From Gemmatimonadaceae bacterium (GTDB taxonomy: Bacteria; Latescibacterota; UBA2968; UBA8231), in the NCBI GenBank assembly GCA_026706075.1, contig JAPOZM010000010.1:1-64000 (forward strand): a DNA stretch of 64,000 bases, given 5' to 3'. The translations under genes were made by a program, and so were the position numbers. Below, in pieces: positions 44,577-53,625 of this stretch (positions within the stretch are counted from its first letter, which is position 1; each line of letters opens with the position of its first letter). Under the pieces are notes generated by a model. The model was not told where the DNA came from. It did no database searches and saw only the letters and a program-made list of their open reading frames with translations.

Positions 44577-44992
44577 ACCTGCGCAAGCGGGGGAACCGGG
44601 TGCTGCCCGAGATCCCCACCTCCTCCATGGCCGACATCGCCTTCCTGCTCATCGTGTTCTTCCTGGTGACGACGACGATGAACCAGGACAAGGGGCTGTC
44701 CCTGCACCTGCCCCCGATAGCCGAGACCCTGGAGGTCAGGGAAAAGAACATCTGCAACGTGTGGATCAACGACGAGGACCGTATCGCCTTCTTCGAGGAC
44801 TCCGAGCTCACGGAGATCGCCTTCTCCGACCTGCGCGCCGACATCCAGCGCCGGCTGGCGGCCAACGAGAAGCTGATCGTCTCTCTGAAGGCCCAGCGCC
44901 AGGCCAGCTACCGCATGTTCGTCGACGTCCTCGACGAGCTGAAGCTCGCCGGTGCCACGCGGATCTCGATCGCCGAGCCGGAGGGAGGCTGA
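44573..44992 (+). CDS. exbD: ExbD/TolR family protein 1
   Basis: A 139-aa protein: N-terminal basic stretch, one helix with the functional aspartate (SSMADIAFLLIVFFLVTTTM), then a periplasmic domain. GTG start overlapping exbB's stop. It is one of two exbD-like genes in tandem. Confidence 0.92.
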   Translation: MNLRKRGNRVLPEIPTSSMADIAFLLIVFFLVTTTMNQDKGLSLHLPPIAETLEVREKNICNVWINDEDRIAFFEDSELTEIAFSDLRADIQRRLAANEKLIVSLKAQRQASYRMFVDVLDELKLAGATRISIAEPEGG

Positions 44993-44998
44993 GGCCCC

Positions 44999-45430
44999 AT
45001 GAGATTCACCCGCAAGTCCCGGGTGGGAGCCGCGGTCCCCACGGCGTCGATGGCGGACATCGCCTTCCTGCTCCTCGTGTTCTTCATGGTTTCCACGGTG
45101 TTCATCCGTTTTCGCGGCATCCCCGTAACCCTGCCCGAAGCCGAGCGGGTCGAGAAGCTGGAGATGCGCCGCCACGTGACCAGCATCTGGGTCGGCGCCA
45201 ACGGCGCCGTCAATGTCGACGACAAGACGGTCCCCCTGCAGGACGTAGGTCCCCTGATCCACGCCAAGCTGGTCGCCAACCCCCGTCTGATCATCTCGAT
45301 CAAGGGGGACGGCCAAGCGGAATTCGGCACCATCTCCGACGTGCTGCAGGAGCTGCGCAGGGTCGAGGCCCTGCGCGTGAACTTCGCCACCGACCGCGAG
45401 CGCGAAGCCGCCCTGCCGGCAGGAGGCTGA
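44999..45430 (+). CDS. exbD: ExbD/TolR family protein 2
   Basis: A 143-aa paralogue of the preceding protein, with TASMADIAFLLLVFFMVSTVF and a periplasmic domain (RRHVTSIWVGANGAVNVDDK). Six nt separate the two. Tandem ExbDs are common in Bacteroidota and related phyla and may form a heteromeric ExbD dimer in the channel. Confidence 0.92.
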   Translation: MRFTRKSRVGAAVPTASMADIAFLLLVFFMVSTVFIRFRGIPVTLPEAERVEKLEMRRHVTSIWVGANGAVNVDDKTVPLQDVGPLIHAKLVANPRLIISIKGDGQAEFGTISDVLQELRRVEALRVNFATDREREAALPAGG

Positions 45431-45433
45431 CGA

Positions 45434-46117
45434 ATGCTGAGACGGACGGCCGACATGGTGCGCACGAAGGCCCCCGAGGCCGACCTGCGCCTGGAGTACC
45501 GCAAGACCTTCTGGGCCTGTTTCGGCGCCTCCTCCGTCGCCCTGGTGCTGGTGATCCTGTTCTGGCCGAGCTTCGAGGCCTCGGCCTACGCCAAGCCCCA
45601 GGAGCCGGTGATCATCCAGTTGGAGGAGATCCCCGAGACCCGCCAGGAGCGCCGGCCGCCGCCGCCGCCGCGGCCGGTGGTGCCCATCGCCTCCACCAGC
45701 GAGGAGATCCCCGAGGACGCCACGATCATGGAGACCGATCTGGACTTCGGTCTCGACGACCTGGCCCCGCCGCCCCCCCTCGAGGAGCTGCAGCAGACCA
45801 CCGAGGTCGCCCTGGAGGAAGAGGAGGAGGAGATCGTCGAGTACTGGAGGGTGGAGAAACCGCCCAAGAAGAAGAACGACCCACGGCCGGTGTTCCCCGA
45901 GATCGCCCGTCGGGCGGGGATCACCGGGAACATCACCATCCAGGTTCTGGTCGATCGCGAGGGCAAGGTGGAGAAGGTGGGCGAGATCCACGGCAACGAG
46001 GTCTTCCACGAGGCCGCGCGCAAGGCCGCCCTGGCCACCACCTTCACCCCGGCGATCCAGAACGACAAGCCCGTGAAGGTCTGGGTAGCCCTCACTTACA
46101 AGTTCCAGTTGCAGTAG
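45434..46117 (+). CDS. tonB: TonB energy transducer
   Basis: A 227-aa protein: about 30 cytoplasmic residues, one membrane helix (about 31-49, ASSVALVLVILFW), a Pro/Glu-rich periplasmic spanner (RRPPPPPRPVV; acidic EEEEE run), and a C-terminal TonB domain (FPEIARRAGITGNITIQVLVD...AARKAALATTFTPA). It passes energy to outer-membrane receptors. No TonB-dependent receptor is in the window. Ribosome site GGAGG precedes the ATG. Confidence 0.92.
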   Translation: MLRRTADMVRTKAPEADLRLEYRKTFWACFGASSVALVLVILFWPSFEASAYAKPQEPVIIQLEEIPETRQERRPPPPPRPVVPIASTSEEIPEDATIMETDLDFGLDDLAPPPPLEELQQTTEVALEEEEEEIVEYWRVEKPPKKKNDPRPVFPEIARRAGITGNITIQVLVDREGKVEKVGEIHGNEVFHEAARKAALATTFTPAIQNDKPVKVWVALTYKFQLQ

Positions 46118-46241
46118 GCGCCGGTTGCCAGGACTGCAGGCGTCCATCTTAGATTAGGAAAGACTCGCCAGGGGCCGCGGACCGGCTGCGGCCAGCGATT
46201 CCAGCTCCCCCCATCCTCCCCCACCCTCTCCCCGCGGCCAT

Positions 46242-46262
46242 GAACCCCGTCCTCCGGGGTTC
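46242..46262 (+). other. 8-bp perfect hairpin before nrdR
   Basis: GAACCCCG, 5-nt loop, CGGGGTTC, ending 3 nt before the GGGAGG ribosome site of nrdR. No T-run. It may limit read-through from tonB or affect nrdR translation. Confidence 0.4.
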
Positions 46263-46280
46263 GCCGGGAGGTCGGGCTCC

Positions 46281-46730
46281 ATGCGTTGTCCCTTCTGCAA
46301 TACCGAGGACGACCGCGTCGTCGACTCGCGCTCCTGCCGCGACGGCCAGGCGATCCGCCGGCGCCGTGAGTGCACGCGCTGCAACCAGCGGTTCACCACG
46401 TACGAGTACATCGAGCATGCACCTCTCACCGTCATCAAGCGGGACGGAAACCGGGAGCCCTTCGACCGCTCCAAGCTGCAGGCCAAGATCGAGCTGGCCT
46501 GCTACAAGACGAGCGTATCGAGCGATCGCATCGAAGAGCTGATGGACCAGGTGGAGTCCGAGCTGGGCAACCGCGCCGAGAGAGAGGTCCCGAGCAAGCA
46601 GATCGGGGAGCTGGTGATGGAAGGGCTGAAGGACCTCCACGACGTGGCCTACGTTCGGTTCGCCTCGGTGTACCGCCAGTTCAAGGACCGGCAGGACTTT
46701 GTCAGGGAACTCGAGCAGCTCTCCACCTGA
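46281..46730 (+). CDS. nrdR: Ribonucleotide reductase repressor NrdR
   Basis: A 149-aa repressor: N-terminal zinc ribbon (MRCPFCNTEDDRVVDSR...RRRECTRCNQRF) and an ATP-cone (TVIKRDGNREPFDRSKLQAKIELAC). It senses ATP/dATP and represses reductase genes by binding paired NrdR boxes, which are present just downstream at 46797-46844. Confidence 0.97.
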   Translation: MRCPFCNTEDDRVVDSRSCRDGQAIRRRRECTRCNQRFTTYEYIEHAPLTVIKRDGNREPFDRSKLQAKIELACYKTSVSSDRIEELMDQVESELGNRAEREVPSKQIGELVMEGLKDLHDVAYVRFASVYRQFKDRQDFVRELEQLST

Positions 46731-46778
46731 GCCCTCCCGGGGGCGCCCTCCGCGGCCCTTCCGACGCCGCAAAAAACC

Positions 46779-46808
46779 TTGACAAGCCGGAATCGAGGCC
46801 TGTATATT
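46779..46808 (+). promoter_or_regulatory. Sigma-70 promoter of nrdJ
   Basis: TTGACA (46779-46784), 18 bp, TATATT (46803-46808). The predicted start near 46815 gives a leader of about 200 nt. The -10 lies inside the first NrdR box. Confidence 0.7.
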
Positions 46809-46844
46809 GGCCGCGTTGAAGCTTCGAGCCACAAGATCTTGTGT
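46797..46844 (+). promoter_or_regulatory. Paired NrdR boxes over the nrdJ promoter
   Basis: Box 2, CCACAAGATCTTGTGT (46829-46844), contains a perfect 14-bp palindrome and matches a consensus ACACAATATATTGTGT at 13 of 16 positions. Box 1, GGCCTGTATATTGGCC (46797-46812), is weaker (core TATATT) and overlaps the -10. Centres are 32 bp apart, three helical turns, the usual NrdR spacing. Repression of nrdJ by the adjacent nrdR product is the clear inference. Confidence 0.75.
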
Positions 46845-46936
46845 ACGGGGTGACCGAACAGACCTCCAGATCATGTGGCCGAGTTGCCGACAACCTTTCG
46901 CTCTCCCCGAAGTAACGTTCTGTAAACACGATAGTT

Positions 46937-46985
46937 AGCCCCCAGTTCTGCCGCCCCCTCCCGCACCGGCGCGGCAGCAGGGGCT
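46937..46985 (+). other. Two-part hairpin in the nrdJ leader
   Basis: An outer stem AGCCCC/GGGGCT encloses an inner stem TGCCGC/GCGGCA, followed by CTTTGTC. It may be an attenuator or only a structured leader. I find no B12-box, so a cobalamin riboswitch is not supported. Confidence 0.4.
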
Positions 46986-47015
46986 CTTTGTCGTTCCCCA
47001 GGGAGACTTTCGAGC

Positions 47016-49412
47016 ATGTCCACCGAGCACTCCGCAGCTGATCCCGGCGCCTCCGACGCACCGACGGGTGTCCACCGCCTGGAAGACCTCCTTGCCCAGC
47101 TCGAAGGGCACGGGTACCAGCGCAACGGCCACGACGAGGTTCTGCAGCGCGCCGCCGATGCCCACACCTACTACGGCGACAACGACCTGGCCATCGACGT
47201 GCTGCGCTCCAAGTACCTGGCGCCGGGCGAGACCGGGCCGCTGCAGATATGGGACCGCGTCGCCCGGGCCATGGCCTCTGTCGAGGCCGATTCCCAGGCT
47301 TGGTACGACCGCTTCTTCTCGCTGCTGATCGACTTCAAGTTCATCCCCGGAGGACGGGTGATGCACGGCGCCGGCCGCGACGAGGCCCGGCGCAAGCCGA
47401 CCCTGTCGAACTGCTACGTCATCCCCATTCAGGAGGACAGCCTCGAGGGCATCTACACCTGCCTCAAGGAGTCGGCCCTCGTCTACCGCACCGGCGGCGG
47501 CGTCGGCACGGATCTGTCGGTCCTGCGGCCCAAGGGGGCGCCGGTGAACGCCACCGTCGACCAGTCGCCGGGGTGCACGGCCTTCATGAACCTCCTGTCG
47601 GAAAGCACCAACGCCGTCTCCCAGGCCGGTCGCCGGGGGGCGCTGATGCTCACCCTGCGCGTCGACCATCCCGACATCCTCGACTTCATCACGATCAAGA
47701 ACGACGCCAACCGCACCAAGGTGCAGTACGCCAACATCAGCGTGCTCATCACCCACGAGTTCATGCAGGCCGTCATCGACGACACCGACTTCGACCTGCG
47801 CTGGAGCGGCAAGGTCTACCGGACGCTGAGGGCCCGGGACCTGTGGAGCCGGATCATCACCAACGCGCACGCCAGCGCCGAGCCCGGGATCATCTTCTGG
47901 GACACGATGCGGGAATGTCACAACGTCGAGTACGCCAACCCGCTGGTGAGCACCAATCCCTGCGGTGAACAGCCCCTGGCCTCGTACACGGCCTGCAACC
48001 TCGGCAACCTCAACCTCGCGAAGTTCGTCGGCGAGGACGGACAGATCGACTACGGGGACCTGGCCGAGGCGGCCCGGGTGGCGACGCGGTTCCTCGACAA
48101 CGTCATCGACTACAACATGCCCAACCACGCCCTCCCGAAGATCGAGGAGGCGGTGGCCTCCGACCGGCGCGTGGGGCTGGGCATCACGGGTCTGGCCGAC
48201 GCCCTGGTGCTCATGGGCCTCAAGTACGACTCCGACGAGGCCCTCGAGGCGGTGGACAAGATCATGCGCACCATCTGCCACTGCGCCTACGAGACGTCGA
48301 TCGACATCGCCCGCGAGAAGGGACCCTTCCCGCTCTTCGATTGGGAAGGGGTGTCCCGGAGCCGGTTCGTGCGGGACCTGCCGAGGGCGATGCAGGACCG
48401 CATCCGCGAGCACGGGCTGCGCAACTCCACCCTGATCACGGTGCCGCCGGTGGGGACCGGTTCGATCGTCGCCCAGACGTCATCCGGCGTGGAGCCGATC
48501 TTCTGCACCAGCTACAAGCGGCGCGTGAAGCAGGAGGACGGCGAGAGCTTCCGCGAGTACAAGGTCTACCATCCCCTCGTGCGTGACCTCTTCGGCGACG
48601 ACGAGAACCTGCCCGGACACGTGGTGACGGCCCACGACATCGATCCCTACTTCCGAGTCCGCATGCAGGGCGTGATCCAGCGCTACACCGACAGCTCGAT
48701 CTCGTCGACGATCAACCTGGCCGAGGAAACCTCGGTGGAGACGGTGGCCGACATCTACGTCACCGCCTACAAGGAGGGCCTCAAGGGCGTCACGGTGTAC
48801 CGCGAGGGCTGCCGGCAGGGGATCCTGCAGACGGAGAAGAGGGAAGAGGATCCCCCTTCGGAGGCGTCGGACGGTCCGGAGGCGGCGGAAGAAGCCACCG
48901 GGGGAGTGGGCGCGCATCCGCGCCGCAGGCCGGCGGTCACCCGCGGTGTCACCGAACGGGTGAGCACCGGCGAAGGCAACATCTTCGTCACGATCAACGA
49001 GGATGATCAGGGGATCTGCGAGATCTTCAGCACCATAGGGAAAGCGGGCGGCAATGCGGCGGCCCAGTCGGAGGCGATCAGCCGGTTGATCTCCATCGCC
49101 CTGCGCTCGGGCATCGATCCGCAGGAGATCATCGGTCAGCTGAAGGGGATCTCCGGGCCGAACCCGGTGTGGGAGAACGGCGAGCTGATCCTGTCCACGC
49201 CGGACGCCATCGGCCGGGCCCTGGAGCGGTACCTTCACCGCCGGGACGGCAGCGACATCCCCCACCCCGTGCAGGGAGGCTCCCAGGCCCAGGCCGCCGA
49301 GCGGGGTCCGGGAGCCCTGGCGAGCGTGGCCACCTGCCCCGAGTGCGGCTCCACCGTCTCCCACGAGGCCAGTTGCCTGACCTGCAAGCACTGCGGGTGG
49401 TCGAAGTGCTGA
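47016..49412 (+). CDS. nrdJ: Class II (B12-dependent) ribonucleotide reductase
   Basis: A 798-aa enzyme that reduces ribonucleotides using adenosylcobalamin. Visible: SNCYVIPIQEDSLEGIY with an active-site Cys, the finger-loop NPCGEQPLASYTACNLGNLNL split near residues 314-334, the TSCPD domain (GNIFVTINEDDQGICEIFSTIGKAGG region, about 645-720), and a C-terminal zinc ribbon/redox tail (CPECGS...CLTCKHCGWSKC). No N-terminal ATP-cone is seen. No class I or III genes are nearby. Oxygen-independent dNTP supply follows from the class. Confidence 0.96.
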   Translation: MSTEHSAADPGASDAPTGVHRLEDLLAQLEGHGYQRNGHDEVLQRAADAHTYYGDNDLAIDVLRSKYLAPGETGPLQIWDRVARAMASVEADSQAWYDRFFSLLIDFKFIPGGRVMHGAGRDEARRKPTLSNCYVIPIQEDSLEGIYTCLKESALVYRTGGGVGTDLSVLRPKGAPVNATVDQSPGCTAFMNLLSESTNAVSQAGRRGALMLTLRVDHPDILDFITIKNDANRTKVQYANISVLITHEFMQAVIDDTDFDLRWSGKVYRTLRARDLWSRIITNAHASAEPGIIFWDTMRECHNVEYANPLVSTNPCGEQPLASYTACNLGNLNLAKFVGEDGQIDYGDLAEAARVATRFLDNVIDYNMPNHALPKIEEAVASDRRVGLGITGLADALVLMGLKYDSDEALEAVDKIMRTICHCAYETSIDIAREKGPFPLFDWEGVSRSRFVRDLPRAMQDRIREHGLRNSTLITVPPVGTGSIVAQTSSGVEPIFCTSYKRRVKQEDGESFREYKVYHPLVRDLFGDDENLPGHVVTAHDIDPYFRVRMQGVIQRYTDSSISSTINLAEETSVETVADIYVTAYKEGLKGVTVYREGCRQGILQTEKREEDPPSEASDGPEAAEEATGGVGAHPRRRPAVTRGVTERVSTGEGNIFVTINEDDQGICEIFSTIGKAGGNAAAQSEAISRLISIALRSGIDPQEIIGQLKGISGPNPVWENGELILSTPDAIGRALERYLHRRDGSDIPHPVQGGSQAQAAERGPGALASVATCPECGSTVSHEASCLTCKHCGWSKC

Positions 49413-49460
49413 ACCGCAGTCCCTTGTGAAGCCCAGCCGGATGGGACTCGATCGCCAGCG

Positions 49461-49493
49461 CGGCACCGTCACCCGAGTGGCGGTGCCGTTGTC
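49461..49493 (+). terminator. Intrinsic terminator of nrdJ
   Basis: A 12-bp stem (49461-49472 with 49477-49488, one G-U pair) around a CCGA loop, followed by TTGTCGTTCT. It lies in the 85-bp gap between convergent nrdJ and the MBL gene. Confidence 0.8.
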
Positions 49494-49497
49494 GTTC

Positions 49498-50256
49498 TCA
49501 GGAAACCTCGAGGACCAGACCGTCGTACGCGAGCTCGACCGCCTCGGGCAGGTAGTCGTTGGTGGCCTGGTGGTCGAGATCGTGGGCGATGTGGGTGAAG
49601 TAGGCCTGGCGCGGAGCCAACTCGGCCACGATCTCAAGGGCTTCGTCCACGGTGAAGTGGGTGGGATGGCCCTTGTGACGCAGCGCGCCGAGGACGAGAA
49701 CATCGAGACCGCGCAACTGGCTCATCGCTTCGTCGGGAATGGCGTTGCAGTCGGTCACGTAGGCGAAGCGCCCGATGCGGAAGGCGAGCACGGGCAGCCG
49801 CCCGTGCATGACGGTCACCGGTTGGATGCGCAGGCCGAAGAGCTCGAGAGCTCCCCGGATCGGATGAAGGGACATGCGCGGCACCGCCTGGGCCCAGGCC
49901 GAGTCGAAGGCGTAGTCGAAGACGCGGGTTATGCGGTCGAGGGTGGGGCGGTCGCCGTAGACGGGGATCGGCTCGTCGCGCCCGAAGCAGTAGGAGCGCA
50001 CATCGTCGAGGCCATGGAGGTGGTCGGCATGACCGTGGGTGAAGAGCACCGCGTCGACGCGCCGCAGGTCGTGGCGCAGCGCCTGGGTCCGCAGGTCGGG
50101 AGGCGTGTCGATCAGGATCGACCGGTCGAGATGCTCGATGGCGATGGCGCACCGCAGGCGCTTGTTGCGCGGATCGGTGGAGGTGCAGACCCCGCACTCA
50201 CAGGCGATGCGAGGCACGCCGACGGAGGTGCCCGTGCCGAGGAAGGTGACGCGCAT
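49498..50256 (-). CDS. MBL-fold phosphodiesterase (PhnP-like)
   Basis: A 252-aa metallo-beta-lactamase-fold hydrolase: MRVTFLGTGTSVGVP, the zinc motif FTHGHADHLHGLDD, VYGDRPTLDRI, and a late His (THIAHDLDH). GTSxGVP and CxCxVC (CECGVC) match PhnP/cyclic phosphodiesterase-type members. The ATG overlaps the map stop (TGATG). Confidence 0.85.
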   Translation of the reverse strand: MRVTFLGTGTSVGVPRIACECGVCTSTDPRNKRLRCAIAIEHLDRSILIDTPPDLRTQALRHDLRRVDAVLFTHGHADHLHGLDDVRSYCFGRDEPIPVYGDRPTLDRITRVFDYAFDSAWAQAVPRMSLHPIRGALELFGLRIQPVTVMHGRLPVLAFRIGRFAYVTDCNAIPDEAMSQLRGLDVLVLGALRHKGHPTHFTVDEALEIVAELAPRQAYFTHIAHDLDHQATNDYLPEAVELAYDGLVLEVS

Positions 50257-51092
50257 CAGCCTCTGTCCTCGGCCTTCTCGGGCGGGGCCTCCGCCCTTTC
50301 CGGGGGTTGGTTGCAGACCGGACGGGAGTCTGCGGTGTCCGCGATACCCGGGGACAGGGTCAGCAGACTCGGCCCGTCCTCCGTGACGGCCACGGTGTGC
50401 TCGAAGTGGGCGGCCAAGGAACCGTCCCTCGTGCGCGCGGTCCAGCCGTCCTCGTCGACGACGATCCCGGGTTGTCCAAGGCTGAAGATCGGCTCGATGG
50501 CGAGGACGTGGCCCGCCCTCAGATGGGGGCCGCGCCCCGGGGGCCCATGGTTCGGCAGGTGGGGATCCTCGTGAAGGTGACGGCCGATGCCGTGGCCGCC
50601 GAACTCGCGAATGACGGAGACGCCTCCCGCCGCGGCCGCGGATTCGATGGCGTGAGAGATGTCCGACAGGCGATTCCCGGGCCGGGCGGCGGCAACGCCC
50701 GATTCGAGGGCGGCCCGAGTCGTGTCCACCAGGCCTCGCACCCGCCGGTCCACATGGCCGAGGACGATGGTGAAGGCGCCGTCGCCGAACCACCCGTCGA
50801 GCTGCACGCCCACGTCGACGCACAGCAGGTCGCCCTCTTCCAGGGGCTCGGTGCGCGGCAGGCCGTGCACCGCCTCGTCGTTGACGGAGGCGCAGATCGA
50901 CGCGGGAAAGCCGTGATAGCCCTTGAAGGCCGGCTCTCCGCCTCGGTCGCGGATCGTGGCCTCCGCCAGCTCGTCGAGAGAGAGTGTGGACACACCGGGC
51001 GAGGCCGCGGCCTCGACAGCCGACTGCACCTGGTGAACGACGGCGCAGGCCGCGCGGATCCCGTCGATTTCGCTGGGGCTTCGGCGATGCAA
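50256..51092 (-). CDS. map: Methionine aminopeptidase type I
   Basis: A 278-aa protein with the five metal ligands in order: D in CVDVGVQLDGWFGD, D in the same block (GDGAFT), H in GGHGIGRHLHEDP, E in AIEPIFS and E in HFEHTVAV. It removes initiator Met. The TTG at 51092 is chosen because it yields MHRRSPSEIDGIRAAC, the normal family N-terminus; an ATG at 51167 would add 25 untypical residues. The C-terminus has a Pro/Glu-rich tail of about 25 residues beyond the fold. Confidence 0.9.
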   Translation of the reverse strand: MHRRSPSEIDGIRAACAVVHQVQSAVEAAASPGVSTLSLDELAEATIRDRGGEPAFKGYHGFPASICASVNDEAVHGLPRTEPLEEGDLLCVDVGVQLDGWFGDGAFTIVLGHVDRRVRGLVDTTRAALESGVAAARPGNRLSDISHAIESAAAAGGVSVIREFGGHGIGRHLHEDPHLPNHGPPGRGPHLRAGHVLAIEPIFSLGQPGIVVDEDGWTARTRDGSLAAHFEHTVAVTEDGPSLLTLSPGIADTADSRPVCNQPPERAEAPPEKAEDRG

Positions 51093-51232
51093 GCGCCCTC
51101 GTCCGGCGGTTTGAAGGGGTGATTCTCGAGGCGTTACCAAACACGGGGAGAGACCCCATCTCGTCAAGGAATACGCCCGGAACCGTCTCAGCCGCGGGCC
51201 AGTCCCGTGGCGTAGGAGGGCTCGGGCCTTCG

Positions 51233-51261
51233 TTGCGGATCACCCGGCCCCTGGTTATCTT
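51233..51261 (+). promoter_or_regulatory. Candidate topA promoter
   Basis: TTGCGG, 17 bp, TATCTT. The start near 51268 would place the hairpin at 51271 at the very 5' end of the message. Confidence 0.4.
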
Positions 51262-51270
51262 GCGAGACCG

Positions 51271-51323
51271 GCGGCCCTGGGCGGGGCGCATCTGGCTCCG
51301 CCTCTCAGGGCCGCGTCCTTTTT
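51271..51323 (+). terminator. Terminator-like hairpin in the topA leader
   Basis: GCGGCCCTG (51271-51279) pairs perfectly with CAGGGCCGC (51306-51314). An inner GGCGG/CCGCC stem extends it across a 3-nt bulge, and TTTTT follows at 51319-51323. No plus-strand gene lies directly upstream, so it is either an attenuator of topA or a stabilising 5' hairpin. Confidence 0.6.
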
Positions 51324-51362
51324 CATCCGAAACTCCGAACGAAGCGGATCTCACAACCGGCC

Positions 51363-53597
51363 ATGGGTAAGTCACTCGTCGTCGTGGAGTCGCCGGCCAA
51401 GGCGACGACCATCAACAAGATCCTCGGCCGCGACTTCATCGTGAAGTCGTGCATGGGACACGTCCGCGATCTGCCGCCGAAGGAGCTCGGCGTCGACGTG
51501 GACAAGGACTTCCTGCCCCGCTACGTGACCATCCGCGGCAAGGGAAAGATCCTCACCGACCTCCGGCGAGCGGCGCAGAGGGCGGACACGATCTACCTGG
51601 CGACGGACCCCGACCGCGAGGGCGAGGCGATCGCCTGGCACGTGGCGCAGGCGATCGCGGCCAAGGACGGCGAGGTCAAGCGGATTCTCTTCAACGAGAT
51701 CACGCCCAAGGCGGTGCGCGAGTCGATCAACAGGTCCGGCGTCCTCGACCTGTGCAAGGTCAACGCCCAGCAGGCCCGGCGCGTCCTCGACCGGCTCGTA
51801 GGCTACGAGATCAGCCCCCTCCTGTGGAAGGTCATTCACGCCGGGCTGTCCGCCGGGCGGGTGCAGTCCGTCGCCCTGCGCCTGATCTGCGAGCGCGATG
51901 CCGAGATCGCCTCATTCGAGCCCCAGGAGTACTGGTCCATCGACGCCCTCCTCGGCCACGCCACCGACGACGGCGAGGTCGCCTTCAAGTCGCGCCTGCT
52001 CCAGTACAAGGGGGAGAAGCTGGAGATCCCCGACCAGAAGGCGACCGACCGCATTACCGGCGCCCTGCGGGAATCGACCTTCACCGTCAAGTCCATCAAG
52101 CACCGCGAGCAGCGGCGCCGGGCGGCGCCCCCTTTCATCACCAGCACCCTGCAGCAGGAGGCGGCCCGCAAGCTGAGGTTCTCGGTGAAGCGCACCATGG
52201 CGGTGGCCCAGCAGCTCTACGAAGGCATCGAGCTCGTGGGCGAGACGGTGGGGCTCATCACCTACATGCGCACCGACTCGGTGCGCGTCGCCGACGAGGC
52301 GATCGAGGAGGTGCGCGCCGAGATCGGCAGCCGCTTCGGCAAGGAGTACGTGCCCGGAAAGCCGATTGTCTACAAGACCCGCCGCGGCGCCCAGGACGCT
52401 CACGAGGCGATCCGCCCCACCTCGGTGGAACGCTCTCCGGAGGAGATGAAGTCTCGCCTGTCCCCCGATCAATGGCGGCTCTACGAGCTGATCTGGAAGC
52501 GCTTCCTCGCCTCCCAGATGGAGCCCCAGGTGATGAACATCATCAGCGTCGACATCGCAGCCGGCGACTACCTGCTGCGGGCCACGGGGTCGCAGGTGAA
52601 GTTCCCCGGGTTCACCGTCCTCTACACCGAGAGCAAGGAGGACGAGGACGAGGAGGAGCGCACCCAGGTGCCCGCCGACCTGACCGAGGGAGAAACCCTC
52701 ACCCTCAAGAAGCTGCTGCCCGAGCAGCACTTCACCAAGCCGCCGCCGCGATATTCCGAGGCGTCGCTGGTCAAGGAGCTGGAGGCCAAGGGCATCGGAC
52801 GGCCGAGCACCTATGCCCAGATCATCTCCACCCTGCAGGACCGGGAATACGTGGAGAAGATGGACAACCGCTACTTCGAGGCCACCGAGCGCGGCCAGAC
52901 GGTCAACAAGCTCCTCGTGGCCACCTTCCCCAACATCTTCGACGTGGCCTTCACGGCGCGGATGGAGGACGAGCTCGACCGCATCGAGGACGGCCGGGAG
53001 GACTGGGTCGCATCGGTGCGCCAGTTCTACGGCTCGTGGAAGGGATCTCTCGAGGAGGCCAACGCGCGCCGCAGGGAACTGAAACAGTCCCTCCAGGAGG
53101 AGACCGACATCCTCTGCCAGGAATGCGGACGCAACATGGTCGTCAAGTGGGGCCGGAACGGCCGCTTCCTCGCCTGCCCGGGTTACCCGCAGTGCAAGAA
53201 CACGAAGCCCCTGGAAGAGCAGCGCGAGCAGGCGGAGACCGACGAGGTCTGCGACCAGTGCTCGAAGCCCATGGTCGTGAAGACGGGGCGCTACGGCCGT
53301 TTCCTCGCCTGCTCCGGGTATCCCGACTGCCACAACGTCAAGCCCTTCTCCCTGGGCATCTCCTGCCCGGACTGCGGGGAGGGCGACATGGTGGAGAAGC
53401 AGTCGCGCAAGGGCAAAGTGTTCTTCGGCTGCGACCGCTACCCGAAGTGCAAGTTCGCCAGTTGGGACAAGCCGGTGGACGGCCCCTGCCCGCAGTGCGA
53501 GGCGCCCCTGCTCTACGAGAAGGCCAGCCGCACCGGCCCGCCCTCCCTCCACTGCAAAGTCTGCGACAGCCGCTTCGAGAACACCCAGGCCGCCTGA
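51363..53597 (+). CDS. topA: DNA topoisomerase I
   Basis: A 744-aa type IA topoisomerase: TOPRIM domain (SLVVVESPAKATTINKIL; ATDPDREGEAIAWH), catalytic Y301 in GLITYMRTDS, and four C-terminal zinc ribbons (CQECGR..., CDQCSK..., CPDCGE..., CPQCEA...). It relaxes negative supercoils. The C-terminal ribbons are more numerous than in short homologues but normal for the family. The Xer-like gene follows 28 nt later. Confidence 0.97.
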   Translation: MGKSLVVVESPAKATTINKILGRDFIVKSCMGHVRDLPPKELGVDVDKDFLPRYVTIRGKGKILTDLRRAAQRADTIYLATDPDREGEAIAWHVAQAIAAKDGEVKRILFNEITPKAVRESINRSGVLDLCKVNAQQARRVLDRLVGYEISPLLWKVIHAGLSAGRVQSVALRLICERDAEIASFEPQEYWSIDALLGHATDDGEVAFKSRLLQYKGEKLEIPDQKATDRITGALRESTFTVKSIKHREQRRRAAPPFITSTLQQEAARKLRFSVKRTMAVAQQLYEGIELVGETVGLITYMRTDSVRVADEAIEEVRAEIGSRFGKEYVPGKPIVYKTRRGAQDAHEAIRPTSVERSPEEMKSRLSPDQWRLYELIWKRFLASQMEPQVMNIISVDIAAGDYLLRATGSQVKFPGFTVLYTESKEDEDEEERTQVPADLTEGETLTLKKLLPEQHFTKPPPRYSEASLVKELEAKGIGRPSTYAQIISTLQDREYVEKMDNRYFEATERGQTVNKLLVATFPNIFDVAFTARMEDELDRIEDGREDWVASVRQFYGSWKGSLEEANARRRELKQSLQEETDILCQECGRNMVVKWGRNGRFLACPGYPQCKNTKPLEEQREQAETDEVCDQCSKPMVVKTGRYGRFLACSGYPDCHNVKPFSLGISCPDCGEGDMVEKQSRKGKVFFGCDRYPKCKFASWDKPVDGPCPQCEAPLLYEKASRTGPPSLHCKVCDSRFENTQAA

Positions 53598-53625
53598 TCC
53601 AGGGCGGCGTGCCCGCCGCTCACCC

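Noticed and set aside
46815..47015. Cobalamin riboswitch before the B12-dependent reductase
   Set aside because: The leader is long enough, but I find no B12-box or the expected peripheral stems. Only a simple two-part hairpin is visible.
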